The notes beneath the pieces are model-generated. The model saw only the letters and a list, made by a program, of their open reading frames with translations. It had not been told where the DNA came from and ran no database searches. Below are positions 1 through 10,125 of a stretch of DNA of 32,489 bases, piece by piece. Position numbers and translations under genes: made by a program. Every line of letters begins with the position of its first letter. Position 1 is the stretch's first letter. Source of the DNA: Dolichospermum planctonicum (lineage in GTDB: Bacteria; Cyanobacteriota; Cyanobacteriia; Cyanobacteriales; Nostocaceae); NCBI RefSeq assembly GCF_005402965.1, contig NZ_BJCF01000046.1, forward strand, positions 1-32,489. Reading direction: 5' to 3'.

Positions 1-3000
1 GGTATCGTTACCTATACCGTTGATAGCGGTTGTTCCTGTAAGAGTGAGGTTTTCGATATTGCTGAAAGTAGCAAGAGCAAGAGCGACACTGGATTGAATG
101 CCATCTGTACCCTCTCCCTGATTTTCCGTTATGGTGTCAGTTATGCTATCTACAACATAGATATCGTTACCTAAACCACCAATCAAAGTATCATTACCTA
201 AACCACCATTAAGGGTATCATTACCTAAACCACCATCAAGGATGTTATTAGCTGTGTTACCTGTAATGGTATTATTCAGGCTGTTTCCAGTACCGTTAAT
301 AACGTTTGTTCCTGTGAGGGTGAGGTTTTCGATATTGCTTAAGGTAGCAAGAGTAAAGGTGTCACTGGATTGAATGCCATCTGTACCCTCTCCCTGATTT
401 TCCGTTATGGTGTCAGTTATGCTATCTACAACATAGATATCGTTACCTAAACCACCAATCAAAGTATCAGTACCTAAACCACCATTAAGGATATCATTAC
501 CTAAACCACCATCAAGAATGTTATTAGCCGTGTTACCTGTGATGGTATTATTCAGGCTGTTTCCAGTACCGTTGATAGCGGTTGTTCCTGTGAGAGTGAG
601 GTTTTCGATATTGCTGAAGGTAGCAAGAGTAAAGGTTTCACTGGATTGAATTCTATCTGTACCCTCTCCCTGATTTTCCGTTATGGTGTCAGTTGTGCTA
701 TCTACAACATAGATATCGTTACCTAAACCACCAATCAAAGTATCAGTACCTAAACCACCATTAAGGGTATCATTACCTAAACCACCATCAAGAATGTTAT
801 TAGCCGTGTTACCTGTAATGGTATTATTCAGGCTGTTTCCAGTACCGTTAATCGCTGTAGTTCCAGTCAGAGTAAGGTTTTCTACATTATCGCTCAGAGT
901 GTAGGTGACAAATGATTGGATCAGTTCTGTACCTCCATTCAACGCTTCTGTAACTACATCACCTGTGTTGTCAACAACGTAAATGTCGTTACCCACACCA
1001 CCAATCAGGGTATCTGCACCAGTTCCACCATTGAGGGTGTTATTCCCATTGTTACCTGTGATAGTATTATCCAGGCTGTTACCAGTACCGTTAATGTTAG
1101 CTATTCCAGTCAGAGTGAGGCTTTCTACATTATCGCTCAGAGTGTAAGTAACAAATGATTGGACTAAATCCGTACCTTGATTAGCTACTTCTGTAACTAC
1201 ATCACCTGTGCTGTCAACAACATAAGTGTCGTCTCCTAAACCACCAAGCAGAGTGTCATTACCACCACCACCAATCAGAGTGTCATCACCCGCAAGACCA
1301 GTGAGTCTGTTATTTCGACTATTGCCAGTGATGATGTTATTAGCATCGTTACCTGTACCATTAATGTTGTTAACACCAGTCAAAATTAGATTGGTTTTTG
1401 CTGCTGCTAAAGTAGCAGTAAAACCAGAAGTAACAGTATCAGTGATAGTGACAGTGCTAGTAACAAAGGGGATAGTTGCACCAACAGGGTTAGTTAATGT
1501 GATGGTAAACTTCTCGTCAGCTTCAGCGATCGCATCAGCCCTAACAGGAATAGTGATAGTCTTGCTTGTCTCCCCAGCCGCAAAGGTGAGAGTACCAGTA
1601 GCAGCAGTGAAATCAGTACCAGAAGTAGCAGTACCACCGCTGGTAGCGTAGTCAACCGTTACCACAGTATTACTAGCTTCACTCAGAGTAACTGTAACTA
1701 CAGCATTTACATCTACAGATCCCTCCACCACAGTCACATCATTAATACTGATTCTGTTGACCAGGTTTAAAGGTTTCTCCAACCTCAACAAAATTTGTTC
1801 ATTGTTGTCTACCGCAGGAGGACGACCGACTGAGAAAGGATAGTTGTTGTCATTGGCAACTAAAATCGTATTTTTGTCAATAACTACAACACTCTCAATA
1901 GTTACGAAGGGGAAGGTAAAGGTAGTTTTGCCATCTCCGTTAATGTCGTTGGGGTCTTTGATGTTGAGTAAGTCTACAACTTCCTCCTTGGTTACATAAC
2001 CATTGGCATCTGCTCTAGACAAGTCAATCTTAAAGATTCTCTTGAACTTAGCAGCATCTCCTTGATTATTATCCCGCTCAATCACCAGGTACTCATTATC
2101 ATTAATGACTGTGATATCACCAATAGCATTCCCTGCATCATCCAACCTGTAGAACAATTCCCTACTAGTGTATTGGCGGCTGGCAATGTCAAACTCATTA
2201 ATCCGTAAAGCACCCGCAGCATCACCTTGAACCGTACCCTCTAGGAGCATATAGATCTTAGTTTTGCTGGCGTTAATTGCACCACCCTCAAAACCCTTAG
2301 AGCGACCTAAATTAGCAACAGCAGTTCCTGCCAGGACATCAGGATTTTGGGGAGAACGAACAATGTTGTACCCAGCATCACCAACTAATCTGTCTCTGAC
2401 AGTATCGCCTGTATCAGGAAAATCCGTAAACAGTGCATCTACACCTAATTGGAAGAACTGTTGGAACTCTAGCTTAGGATCACCCTTGTAATCTGCCGCT
2501 AAATAGCGTCCCTCATTACGGAAAGTGTAAGGATGAACCAGCAACCCTGCATTATGAGCATCTAGAACCAAGCTAGTAGGAGCTAGTGTAGTTCTATCAG
2601 CATCATTAACCGTACCATCACCATTCACATCATCAGCTCTGCCGTCGCCATTAGCATCAGTACCCTTAACGCTGACAATCATCCGTTTCCAAGGACCAAT
2701 GGCATCAGCATATTTAGCAACATCAGCCAAACCTTGAGAACTCCGCAAATCGCCATAGGTGCGAGAGTCACCACTAACAATGAAGTCGTAAGGTTTATCT
2801 TCAATAATATTGCCATTGATATCAATACCACTGGCATCTAGAAGTTGAACCAGCGGGATATTTACCCCCGCAGCCGGCATGATAGTATCATGCAACTCCT
2901 TGAGGTTGCCAACTTCAAAGGACTGGATGAAAATGCGACTAGGATCAGTGAAATTATTTGCCTTCAGAGTATCTATGAGGATCTGACCCAGATTACGGTT

Positions 3001-6000
3001 AATCTTAGTAGTTGTACCTACATAAGTAGCTTCAGAAAGCGAATAGGTCGGATGCTTGGTTTCGGGGTAGATACCAATTTTCTTACCTGTATTGGCTTCC
3101 ACTCCCTTAACTAAATTAATAATTTCCGTCAAGGTAGGAATTTCAAATTGACCGTTAAAAGACTGGTCACGGAAAGACAGACGCTCAATAGCGCGTAATT
3201 CCTTAATTTCTGCCAAAGTAAAATCTTCAGCAAACCAACCCGTAACCGACGTTCCATCTAAAATTACAGTCTTTTTCCGATCTGCAAATTTAGCAATAGT
3301 AGCCACATTGGTAGTTGTATTACCAGTATTTACAGAACCATCAGCATTCAAAATCGCCAAAGCAGGTTCATGACGAGCAATGAGTACACCATCTTTAGTA
3401 ACAACCAAATCAGGCTCAACAAAATCAGCACCCTGCTCAATTGCCAACTGGTAAGCAGCTAAGGTGTGTTCTGGACGATAGCCACTCGCTCCCCTATGAC
3501 CAAGAACATCGGGCGCTGTGCCGTCTAGAGTCTTAAATCTATCTGGTGTAGCAATGGGAGCTTCTAGTAACTTACCAGTAGCATCAAAATGTAGAAGGTA
3601 AGGACCAAATTCTTCACCAACCCAGATAGTGCCATCCTTATCAAAAACAAAAGACTCAATATCAAAATCTGCACCAGTCAGGTTTCTAGCCGCCGTTGCA
3701 TCATTGACAATAGTGAAATTAGTAATCTTCCTGTCTGGGTCAGAGAATTGGATGTAATCTAAAACCTTAACTTTACCGTCTCCATTCTCCGTACCCCTAA
3801 AGTTTGGATCTACACGATAAATCCGTAATAAGTAGTCAGCGCTATTTTCTTTTGCACCGTAACCATTATCAGGTTGGAAGTAAAAACTGTTATTGTTGCC
3901 AATTTGAACAGCACTAAAACCTTGAATTGGTTGACCAGGGAATGGACCAGTTTTACCATTAGCAGAAATACCATTACCAGATTGTGGCCCTTCGGCAAAA
4001 GTATCCGCAGGTAAAGCAGAAAACCCTAGCAACTCAACATTTGGTACTGGAGTAGCAATCAACAATTGACCACCATTTGAATGATTACCATTGAGGACAT
4101 TCAACTGGTTGGGGTCTAAACCATTGCGAACACCAGCTTGGACATCAAATAAATAGGAACTGCGACCAAGTTGGGAATTAGGCGTAGTTTCTTCGATACC
4201 GGATGTCTCCCAGTTTCCAAAAGAGGTGTTAAATGCCGTACCTTGAGCATTCTGGTCAATTTCAAACAGAGGTTTCACGGTATCGGTAGCGATATCATAA
4301 GACCAAATACGACCATTGCGCTGTTGAGCATTGACTATTTCAGGACCACGACCGGCTGTGTCCTCTTGTAGTAAGAGTTTGCCATTGTTATCAACAACGA
4401 TGTTATCGTAGCTAATCCCCGTGTTTGCACCACCAGTTAGCACCAATTCAAAATCGCTAATTTCTCCCGTAGGATCTGCCGCATTCAAACTAAAGCGATA
4501 AGCCTTACCGTAAGCATTATCCTCAGTAGTTGTACCAGGGATTGTGCTTGTATTACCAGTGGTGACAAAGTAGAAAGTACCTGGATTGTTAGGATCTTCG
4601 CTGATGTCTTCAAGACGACGGAAATTAGTAGAACGGGTGACATCATTTACCCAGTTAGTCAAGTCAGTACCACTAGTCCAGGGCTGGTCATCTGCACGGT
4701 CTGCTGTACCTTTGGTATCGTAAATCACTGACCGATCAACCTTTGTCCAAGTGGCCGTGACCTTTGTACCTTCCGCCAAGGTTTCGTAGTCATATCCTGT
4801 CACCTTGAGGACATACAGTTCACCGTCTTTGAAGCCATTGGGGTCTGCTGCTGTTTGATTACCTACAAACATATACAGTTCACCGTCTCCAGAATCTTCT
4901 GATGACAGTAGTACCGTTTTAGTGGAGTTAGTAGCCCGATATTGAGATGTTGCGATTACATTTTCCTTAGAAAAGCGACCGAAACCGTCTAAAGCTTGAG
5001 CAGTTCCATCCGTTGCTACAGCCCAACCACGACCGTTACCAAACTCTTCTGGGACAAAGTATACTGGGCCACCTTCAAAGCCATAAGTTGCCAAATAACT
5101 GGAACAGAATGGACCGAAAGCAAAATTTCCTGTTTGAGTAATACCATCAGGTGTAATGGTGATATTACTGATTTCTTGACCTTGGCTATCTACTACCTTC
5201 TCAATTAAATTCTTACCACCAATTACCCGCCAATTTTTATCAAATTGGAACAAGGAAGCCCGCGCACCAGTGATTTGTCCGGGAATGGTGCTAGAAATAT
5301 CTGTTTTTGTGGTGCTGCCAAATTCGTGGTTAACAAAGACATAGTAAGAATCAACGGTTTCATAAATGCCCAGTCCGTCAGGAGTACCAGTAAAAGCGAA
5401 TTTTTCGGTATTACTAGCGGTAAAAGCACCAAAACTACCTGTTAATAGAGGCACTTCATCCCCAGCTGTCAAAAGTGCATTGAGTCTGTAATCAACACCA
5501 CTCAACACTTTTACATAAGCAGGATCAGTGGTTCTGCCATTGACTACCGGCTTGTCGGCAACTTGAGGAACAGCTGCTAACAATTGTCCACCCTCTACAT
5601 GAGCGCCATTGAGAATATTGGGCTGGTTCGGGTCAGCAGTGTTGTTGAGACCGTGAGCTTGAACATCGAACAAGTAGCCACTTACACCAGTTAGACTATT
5701 TTGGGGTAGTTCAACAATTCCAGAGCTTTCCCATGCACCAGTACCGATATCATAGGCAGCGCCAGCAGCCTGTTGGTTAATTTCAAACAAGGACTTAACG
5801 GTATCGGTAGCGATGTCATAGGACCAGATTTGAGCATCGCGGTTCTGGGCTGCCATGACACTACCACCAAAAGCAGTGGTGTCTTCTTGAATGGCTATTT
5901 TGCCGTTTTTGTCAACAACAATGTTGTCGTAGCTAACTCCAGTATTGGGTCCACCAGTCAACACCAATTCAAAGTTACTAATTGCACCTGTGGGGTCAGC

Positions 6001-7107
6001 AGCGTTGAGACTGAAACGATACATTTTACCGTAGGGGTTTTCTGCTTCTGCTGCTACTGTGGTAGTAGTACCGTCTACCTTATTATTTGTACCTGTGGTG
6101 ACAAAGTAGAAAGTACCAGGATTATTTGGGTCTTCTGCTATGTCTTCTAAACGGCGGAAGTTGGTAGAGCGGCCACTGGCATTCACCCAATTAGATAAAT
6201 CTAATCCAGTGGTCTTAGCTACATCATCAGCCCTGTCTTCCGTTGCTTGAGTGTTATATACAACACTACGGTCAACCTTAACCCAAGTAGCGCCTACCTT
6301 TACCCCTTCTATCAAGGTTTCACCACTGTAGTCAGTAACTTTAAGAACATACAAATCACCATCTTTGAAACCGTTGGGATCTGCTGCTGTTTGATTACCA
6401 ACGAACATATAGAGTTCGCCATCACCAGTGTCTTCAGTAGACAATAATACCGTTTTGTTGGAGTTAGTAGCTCGATACTGAGATGCTGCAATTACGTTTT
6501 CTTTGGAGAAGCGTCCTAAACCATCTAAAGCTTGAGCAGTGCCGTCGGGTGTGACTGCCCAACCCCGGCTGTTACCGTCAGATTCTTCTGGTGCGAAGAA
6601 TACAGGACCGCCTTCAAAACCACTCTCCGCTAAAAAGGATGAACAGAAGCGACCAAAACCTGGTATGGTGGAGGTTAGGCTGACAATATCTGCTCCGCTA
6701 GTAGTAAAGGTGATTTTGCCTAGTTCAGTTCCCGTACTATCAACGGCTTTTTCAATTAGGTTTTTACCACCGATAACTTTCCAGTTTTTATCGAATTGGA
6801 ATAGGGAAACTCTCGCTCCGGTGATTTGTCCTGTGACTGTGGTGGAAAAATCTGACTTGGTAGTGCTACCCAATTCGTGACTGACAAACACATAGTAACC
6901 TGTGGCTGTCTCATAAATTCCCAAACCGTCGGGAATGCCTGTGAAAGCAAATTTATCAGTAGCACTGGTAGTAAAAGAACCAAAAGCACCTTGTAATAAA
7001 GGAACTTCGTCACCTACAGTCAATAAAGGAACAAGGGCATATTGTGCGCCTTGGGGAAGTTTATTGACGTAAGCAGGAGCGGTTGTTCTTCCGTTCTGAA
7101 TTGCCAT
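1..7107 (-). CDS. Giant secreted multi-domain phosphoesterase (PhoX-like x2, phytase-like with inserted GDPD, Calx-beta, RTX), 3' end outside window
   Basis: One minus-strand frame stays open from the ATG at 7107 to the window edge (2369 codons, no stop seen). Residues 1-518 and 519-1020 are tandem copies of a PhoX/DUF839-like module ([29 protein letters not shown]). Residues about 1023-1187 match the first half of a phytase-like esterase domain ([15 protein letters not shown]). About 1200-1580 is a glycerophosphodiester phosphodiesterase with [13 protein letters not shown] (His1204) and [10 protein letters not shown]. About 1595-1756 resumes the phytase-like fold ([14 protein letters not shown]). 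About 1787-1890 is Calx-beta. From about 1903 come RTX-like repeats ([17 protein letters not shown]). There is no N-terminal signal peptide, which with the RTX tail suggests type I secretion. The inferred role is scavenging phosphate from organic phosphoesters outside the cell. Domain order is read from sequence; substrate is inferred, and the PhoX-like assignment is the weakest. Confidence 0.88.
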   Translation of the reverse strand, partial: MAIQNGRTTAPAYVNKLPQGAQYALVPLLTVGDEVPLLQGAFGSFTTSATDKFAFTGIPDGLGIYETATGYYVFVSHELGSTTKSDFSTTVTGQITGARVSLFQFDKNWKVIGGKNLIEKAVDSTGTELGKITFTTSGADIVSLTSTIPGFGRFCSSFLAESGFEGGPVFFAPEESDGNSRGWAVTPDGTAQALDGLGRFSKENVIAASQYRATNSNKTVLLSTEDTGDGELYMFVGNQTAADPNGFKDGDLYVLKVTDYSGETLIEGVKVGATWVKVDRSVVYNTQATEDRADDVAKTTGLDLSNWVNASGRSTNFRRLEDIAEDPNNPGTFYFVTTGTNNKVDGTTTTVAAEAENPYGKMYRFSLNAADPTGAISNFELVLTGGPNTGVSYDNIVVDKNGKIAIQEDTTAFGGSVMAAQNRDAQIWSYDIATDTVKSLFEINQQAAGAAYDIGTGAWESSGIVELPQNSLTGVSGYLFDVQAHGLNNTADPNQPNILNGAHVEGGQLLAAVPQVADKPVVNGRTTDPAYVKVLSGVDYRLNALLTAGDEVPLLTGSFGAFTASNTEKFAFTGTPDGLGIYETVDSYYVFVNHEFGSTTKTDISSTIPGQITGARASLFQFDKNWRVIGGKNLIEKVVDSQGQEISNITITPDGITQTGNFAFGPFCSSYLATYGFEGGPVYFVPEEFGNGRGWAVATDGTAQALDGFGRFSKENVIATSQYRATNSTKTVLLSSEDSGDGELYMFVGNQTAADPNGFKDGELYVLKVTGYDYETLAEGTKVTATWTKVDRSVIYDTKGTADRADDQPWTSGTDLTNWVNDVTRSTNFRRLEDISEDPNNPGTFYFVTTGNTSTIPGTTTEDNAYGKAYRFSLNAADPTGEISDFELVLTGGANTGISYDNIVVDNNGKLLLQEDTAGRGPEIVNAQQRNGRIWSYDIATDTVKPLFEIDQNAQGTAFNTSFGNWETSGIEETTPNSQLGRSSYLFDVQAGVRNGLDPNQLNVLNGNHSNGGQLLIATPVPNVELLGFSALPADTFAEGPQSGNGISANGKTGPFPGQPIQGFSAVQIGNNNSFYFQPDNGYGAKENSADYLLRIYRVDPNFRGTENGDGKVKVLDYIQFSDPDRKITNFTIVNDATAARNLTGADFDIESFVFDKDGTIWVGEEFGPYLLHFDATGKLLEAPIATPDRFKTLDGTAPDVLGHRGASGYRPEHTLAAYQLAIEQGADFVEPDLVVTKDGVLIARHEPALAILNADGSVNTGNTTTNVATIAKFADRKKTVILDGTSVTGWFAEDFTLAEIKELRAIERLSFRDQSFNGQFEIPTLTEIINLVKGVEANTGKKIGIYPETKHPTYSLSEATYVGTTTKINRNLGQILIDTLKANNFTDPSRIFIQSFEVGNLKELHDTIMPAAGVNIPLVQLLDASGIDINGNIIEDKPYDFIVSGDSRTYGDLRSSQGLADVAKYADAIGPWKRMIVSVKGTDANGDGRADDVNGDGTVNDADRTTLAPTSLVLDAHNAGLLVHPYTFRNEGRYLAADYKGDPKLEFQQFFQLGVDALFTDFPDTGDTVRDRLVGDAGYNIVRSPQNPDVLAGTAVANLGRSKGFEGGAINASKTKIYMLLEGTVQGDAAGALRINEFDIASRQYTSRELFYRLDDAGNAIGDITVINDNEYLVIERDNNQGDAAKFKRIFKIDLSRADANGYVTKEEVVDLLNIKDPNDINGDGKTTFTFPFVTIESVVVIDKNTILVANDNNYPFSVGRPPAVDNNEQILLRLEKPLNLVNRISINDVTVVEGSVDVNAVVTVTLSEASNTVVTVDYATSGGTATSGTDFTAATGTLTFAAGETSKTITIPVRADAIAEADEKFTITLTNPVGATIPFVTSTVTITDTVTSGFTATLAAAKTNLILTGVNNINGTGNDANNIITGNSRNNRLTGLAGDDTLIGGGGNDTLLGGLGDDTYVVDSTGDVVTEVANQGTDLVQSFVTYTLSDNVESLTLTGIANINGTGNSLDNTITGNNGNNTLNGGTGADTLIGGVGNDIYVVDNTGDVVTEALNGGTELIQSFVTYTLSDNVENLTLTGTTAINGTGNSLNNTITGNTANNILDGGLGNDTLNGGLGTDTLIGGLGNDIYVVDSTTDTITENQGEGTDRIQSSETFTLATFSNIENLTLTGTTAINGTGNSLNNTITGNTANNILDGGLGNDILNGGLGTDTLIGGLGNDIYVVDSITDTITENQGEGTDGIQSSDTFTLATLSNIENLTLTGTNVINGTGNSLNNTITGNTANNILDGGLGNDTLNGGLGNDTLIGGLGNDIYVVDSITDTITENQGEGTDGIQSSVALALATFSNIENLTLTGTTAINGIGNDT
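33..860 (-). repeat. Three near-identical 276-bp tandem repeats inside the RTX region
   Basis: The landmark TTCCTGT recurs at 33, 309 and 585, and the related TTCCAGT at 861, giving an exact 276-bp (92-codon) period with few mismatches. A more diverged unit of 243 bp follows (861 to 1104). The reading frame is kept. Each unit encodes RTX-like GGLGND turns followed by the [10 protein letters not shown] segment. The high DNA identity suggests recent duplication or gene conversion. Confidence 0.9.
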
Positions 7108-7255
7108 ACTGAAGATGTTTGTATTTTTGTTTAGTTTTTTGCATTGCTATTCAAGTTATTTGTTCAAGCTATTTGGTTAACTCTATCTTTCCCAAATCTC
7201 CAGCAGCTTGGTTTTCATAACCAGTAACAGCAACAATTCAAATAATGACATTCAA

Positions 7256-7296
7256 AGATTAAGGGAAAGATAAGCTTAATAGAATAATCGGTTAAA
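7256..7296 (-). promoter_or_regulatory. Candidate Pho box upstream of the phosphoesterase gene
   Basis: Read on the minus strand, octamers spaced by 3 bp (11-bp period) occur as TTTAACCG (7296-7289), ATTCTATT (7285-7278), CTTATCTT (7274-7267) and CTTAATCT (7263-7256). The known cyanobacterial PhoB-type box is direct repeats of PyTTAAPyPy(T/A) separated by 3 bp. The last copy fits fully, the first and third miss one position each, and the second fits poorly. It lies about 150-190 bp upstream of the start codon at 7107 and points toward the gene. Confidence 0.45.
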
Positions 7297-7448
7297 ATTA
7301 GATTAGATATCTGAAACTTTCTTTCTCATCCTTAGGGAATATTTTCGCTGCAAGCTTGATCGTGGTTCATTCTTTCATCACTGCTGACTAAGCCTTATAA
7401 ATAAAATAAAGTCAAATAAAGTCAAAAAACTTATATATACCAAACAAG

Positions 7449-7476
7449 TGCAAAAAATCGTCTAATTAGATACAAT
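7449..7476 (+). promoter_or_regulatory. Possible gshA promoter
   Basis: TACAAT at 7471-7476 is a reasonable -10 element 34 bp before the ATG at 7510. The -35 region is poor (TGCAAA). The 402 bp between the two divergent genes also hold a direct repeat of AAATAAAGTC near 7402-7425. No other gene is seen in this gap. Confidence 0.3.
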
Positions 7477-7509
7477 TTATAAACATTACCAGCAGCTTTG
7501 GAGAATAAC

Positions 7510-8670
7510 ATGATTTTATCAAAAGGCTTTGAAATTGAGATGTATACTGGTACGCCTCAAGGTGAAATTGTGGGACTATCGGACAAAATTATTTCCGATT
7601 TAGATGGTTTTATGCGTGAACCAGATAGCCGCAATGTGGAGTACATAACTCAGCCCTCGACGAGTTATGAGAATTTATTGTGCGCTTTATTAGGTCCTAG
7701 AAGAAAGTTACGGAATTATTTACAAAAGTTGGATAATTACACTTTAATACCGGGTAGTACCTTGTCCTTGCCAGGCAGAGATGCCTCCGGGGACATGAAC
7801 CAACGCTTTTTCCGTTCTGACCCCACTAATCCCTATCATGACTACATTGAACAAACCTATGGGACAAAGGTGGTGACTGCCAGCGTCCATATCAATATCG
7901 GTATTAGTGATCCAGAGGTATTAATGCGTGCCTGTCGGGTGATCAGAATGGAAGCACCTCTCTTCCTAGCCATGAGTGCTTCATCTCCTTTCCTGGATGG
8001 TAAAACTACTGGTTATCATTCCACTCGCTGGGGCATATTCCCGCAAACTCCCGATCATGTACCCTTATTTACTAGTCATGCCCATCATATTCAATGGGTT
8101 AATGAACAATTAGACGCGGGTAAGATGCAAAATGTAAGGCATTTATGGATATCAGTGCGTCCAAATGGCGATCGCCGTCCTTATGATCTAAATCGTTTAG
8201 AATTGAGAATCTGTGATTTAGTGACAGATCCCATTGCTTTATTAGCAATGACTGCTCTGCTAGAAGCGCGGTTAATCCAAATTATTGACAATCCTAGCAT
8301 TGATCCCTTAACTCAAAGCCCTTTTTCTCCCGAAGAACTGATCACCTTAACCATGAAAAACGAAATGGCTGCTGCCACGGATAGTCTTGACGCTAGATTG
8401 CAGCGGTGGCAAGATGGTAATAGTATTCTGGCTAGGGATTGGATCAGAGAACTCGACCAAGAAATTTGGGGTATTGCCAAACAACACGGCTTTAGCTGTT
8501 TTTTGGCCCCACTGCAAAATATCCTACAAACAGGTAATGAAGCTCAACAATGGTTACAACTACATAAAATAGGCGTTGAAATTCAGCGTGTAATTGCTCA
8601 AGCGATTCTGACGACTCAGGAACGGGAAACCGAACTAGAAAGCAAACTATGTTTATCTGTCAGGGAATAG
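7510..8670 (+). CDS. gshA: Glutamate-cysteine ligase, cyanobacterial type
   Basis: This 386-residue protein begins MILSKGFEIEMYTGTPQGE and matches the cyanobacterial GshA family by recognition (conserved stretches include PDSRNVEY, YTLIPGSTLSLPG, TVTASVHIN-like VVTASVHINIG and LRICDL). The enzyme joins glutamate and cysteine with ATP, the first step of glutathione synthesis in the cytoplasm. I chose the ATG at 7510 over a TTG at 7498, because GGAG at 7500-7503 lies about 6 nt upstream of the ATG and family members start at this MxLSKGFE position. It is divergent from the phosphoesterase gene and followed by 200 bp of non-coding DNA before the methyltransferase gene. No defects are seen. Confidence 0.92.
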   Translation: MILSKGFEIEMYTGTPQGEIVGLSDKIISDLDGFMREPDSRNVEYITQPSTSYENLLCALLGPRRKLRNYLQKLDNYTLIPGSTLSLPGRDASGDMNQRFFRSDPTNPYHDYIEQTYGTKVVTASVHINIGISDPEVLMRACRVIRMEAPLFLAMSASSPFLDGKTTGYHSTRWGIFPQTPDHVPLFTSHAHHIQWVNEQLDAGKMQNVRHLWISVRPNGDRRPYDLNRLELRICDLVTDPIALLAMTALLEARLIQIIDNPSIDPLTQSPFSPEELITLTMKNEMAAATDSLDARLQRWQDGNSILARDWIRELDQEIWGIAKQHGFSCFLAPLQNILQTGNEAQQWLQLHKIGVEIQRVIAQAILTTQERETELESKLCLSVRE

Positions 8671-8734
8671 GTAAAAGAGGAGGTGGGGGGACGAGGGATC
8701 ATCAACTTTGTACCCTCCCTCAGATTTGGTTATC

Positions 8735-8753
8735 AAATCACCTGGTGTGATTT
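8735..8753. other. 7-bp palindrome between gshA and the tRNA methyltransferase gene
   Basis: AAATCAC and GTGATTT flank a 5-nt CTGGT centre. It is followed by an A run, not a T run, on the plus strand, so it does not look like a terminator for gshA. It could be an operator, but nothing ties it to a regulator. Confidence 0.3.
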
Positions 8754-8873
8754 AAAAAACTAATCAATGGAAAATACTTTTGACATATAAAAAAAAACTA
8801 TATATCGCCTCTGTATTTTGATAGATTTTGAGATGAAAAGAATTTCTAGAATAGACGACTAAGATTCAAAAAG

Positions 8874-9335
8874 ATGCCGCAGATAGTTTTAGTGAACCCG
8901 CAAATTCCTCCTAATACAGGCAATATTGCCCGTACTTGTGCAGCCACAGCCACGGAATTACATTTAGTCGGACCCTTGGGATTTGAAATTAGCGATCGCT
9001 ATCTTAAAAGAGCAGGGTTAGATTATTGGCCTTATGTTAAACTCCATTATCATGAATCCATAGAAGCATTTCAAAATGTAAAGCAACAAAGAGGGGGTAG
9101 GTGTTTGGGCTTTAGTGTTCGTGGTGATTTTAACTACATTAATTTTCAATTTCAAGCGGAGGATTGGTTATTATTTGGCAGTGAAACAGCAGGTTTACCC
9201 GGTTCTATTCTTTCCACCTGTGACTCCACCCTATATATTCCCATGTATGAACCGGGTGTCAGGAGCTTAAACTTATCCGTCAGCGTAGCCATAGGTTTAT
9301 TTGAATGTCGCCGCCAGTTGGGCTACTTACAATAA
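8874..9335 (+). CDS. trmL: tRNA (cytidine/uridine-34 2'-O)-methyltransferase, TrmL-like (SpoU/SPOUT)
   Basis: The 153-residue protein has the SPOUT motifs in order: motif 1 NPQIPPNTGNIARTC near the N terminus, LFGSETAGLP in the middle and the SAM-binding knot IPMYEPGVRSLNLSVSVAI near the C terminus. The size and motif spelling fit TrmL, which methylates the 2'-hydroxyl of wobble base 34 in certain leucine tRNAs using S-adenosylmethionine. The start ATG gives the canonical MPQIVLVNPQIPPN opening. It appears to be a single-gene unit. Exact tRNA targets in this organism are inferred from the family. Confidence 0.92.
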   Translation: MPQIVLVNPQIPPNTGNIARTCAATATELHLVGPLGFEISDRYLKRAGLDYWPYVKLHYHESIEAFQNVKQQRGGRCLGFSVRGDFNYINFQFQAEDWLLFGSETAGLPGSILSTCDSTLYIPMYEPGVRSLNLSVSVAIGLFECRRQLGYLQ

Positions 9336-9350
9336 TCTATTAACAATATT

Positions 9351-9372
9351 AATATTATTGAGAAATAATATT
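9351..9372 (+). terminator. AT-only hairpin after trmL
   Basis: AATATTATT (9351-9359) and AATAATATT (9364-9372) are perfect 9-bp arms around a GAGA loop, 16 nt after the trmL stop. The stem has no G or C and no long T tract follows, so terminator function is only plausible. Confidence 0.35.
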
Positions 9373-10125
9373 GAAGAATCAAAATTTTTGATTAAATGTG
9401 ATAGAAATATCTAGATAAGAGGAATCATGGTGAAACTTCTGGCATTTTTGTTATTTAAATAATATAAATGCCGTGGAGATAGTGATAAATACGGATAAGT
9501 ATCCGGGAAATGACATAAGAAATTTGTATAGATATTTTGAGAGTAAATAGACTGCCAAGGATAAATTTTTGTAGCTTCCAGGTTTTGATTCCTCAGGAGA
9601 GAAAATTAGCAAAAACCTTGACTGTTAATGATTATGAGAGATATGTATCCAAGACTACGACAGAAAGATGCAAAAATTGCTGATATTAGATACGGTTGTT
9701 TTTTAGATCATAATAAACGTAAAGTGTGCTGTTGATAGAACGGATTGAGTCAAAAAATCTTGAAAATAGTTAAAGCCGGAGGATCGCCTGTGCAGAAGCT
9801 GATGAGCCAACAGCGCCAATAGACCAAGACTTGCTATGATATTTGTTTAGTTCGTGCTATTTGCCGCCAGCAAATGAGCTTAGATAATTGTCAAGAGCTA
9901 ACATTCTTGGGTTGTGAGGAGGGACTCAGACAAGGCATCACCAAAAATTTTCAGATTTACCAAGGTGCATGAACTTGTCCAAATTACCAGAAGCAGGTTA
10001 GTCTTGCGTAAATATCTCTGGTGAATGTGATCTTGATGTGTAGTTTGATGTGATATCAATCATTAAATAATATCTAACTTAAAAATCAAGGTCAGTTAAA
10101 AAGTATTGATCATAGGAGGTTGTCT
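9373..10125 (+). other. Long non-coding leader or intergenic region before the M23 peptidase gene
   Basis: No convincing gene is seen in about 750 bp. It contains small hairpins, for example ATTTGC/GCAAAT at 9859-9875, and a GC-richer stretch at about 9775-9940 that could be structured RNA. Cell-wall peptidase genes in cyanobacteria sometimes carry long riboswitch leaders, but I could not match this sequence to a known class. Right at its end, AGGAGG (10114-10119) is a full Shine-Dalgarno sequence. Confidence 0.4.
10114..10119 (+). promoter_or_regulatory. Strong ribosome binding site deciding a TTG start
   Basis: AGGAGG lies immediately against a TTG at 10120 (no spacer) but 6 nt from a second in-frame TTG at 10126. 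Normal spacing favours the second TTG, giving a protein that begins MKRALKKRGQ. Confidence 0.65.

Noticed and set aside
1226..1651. 141-codon plus-strand frame
   Set aside because: It is the reverse strand of the Calx-beta and RTX coding sequence; composition is low-complexity Val/Pro/Ser with no family resemblance.
8735..8753. Terminator for gshA
   Set aside because: The palindrome is followed by A residues and no T run on the plus strand.
9770..9940. c-di-AMP (ydaO-yuaA) riboswitch
   Set aside because: The conserved core sequences could not be found by eye; left as an unexplained leader.
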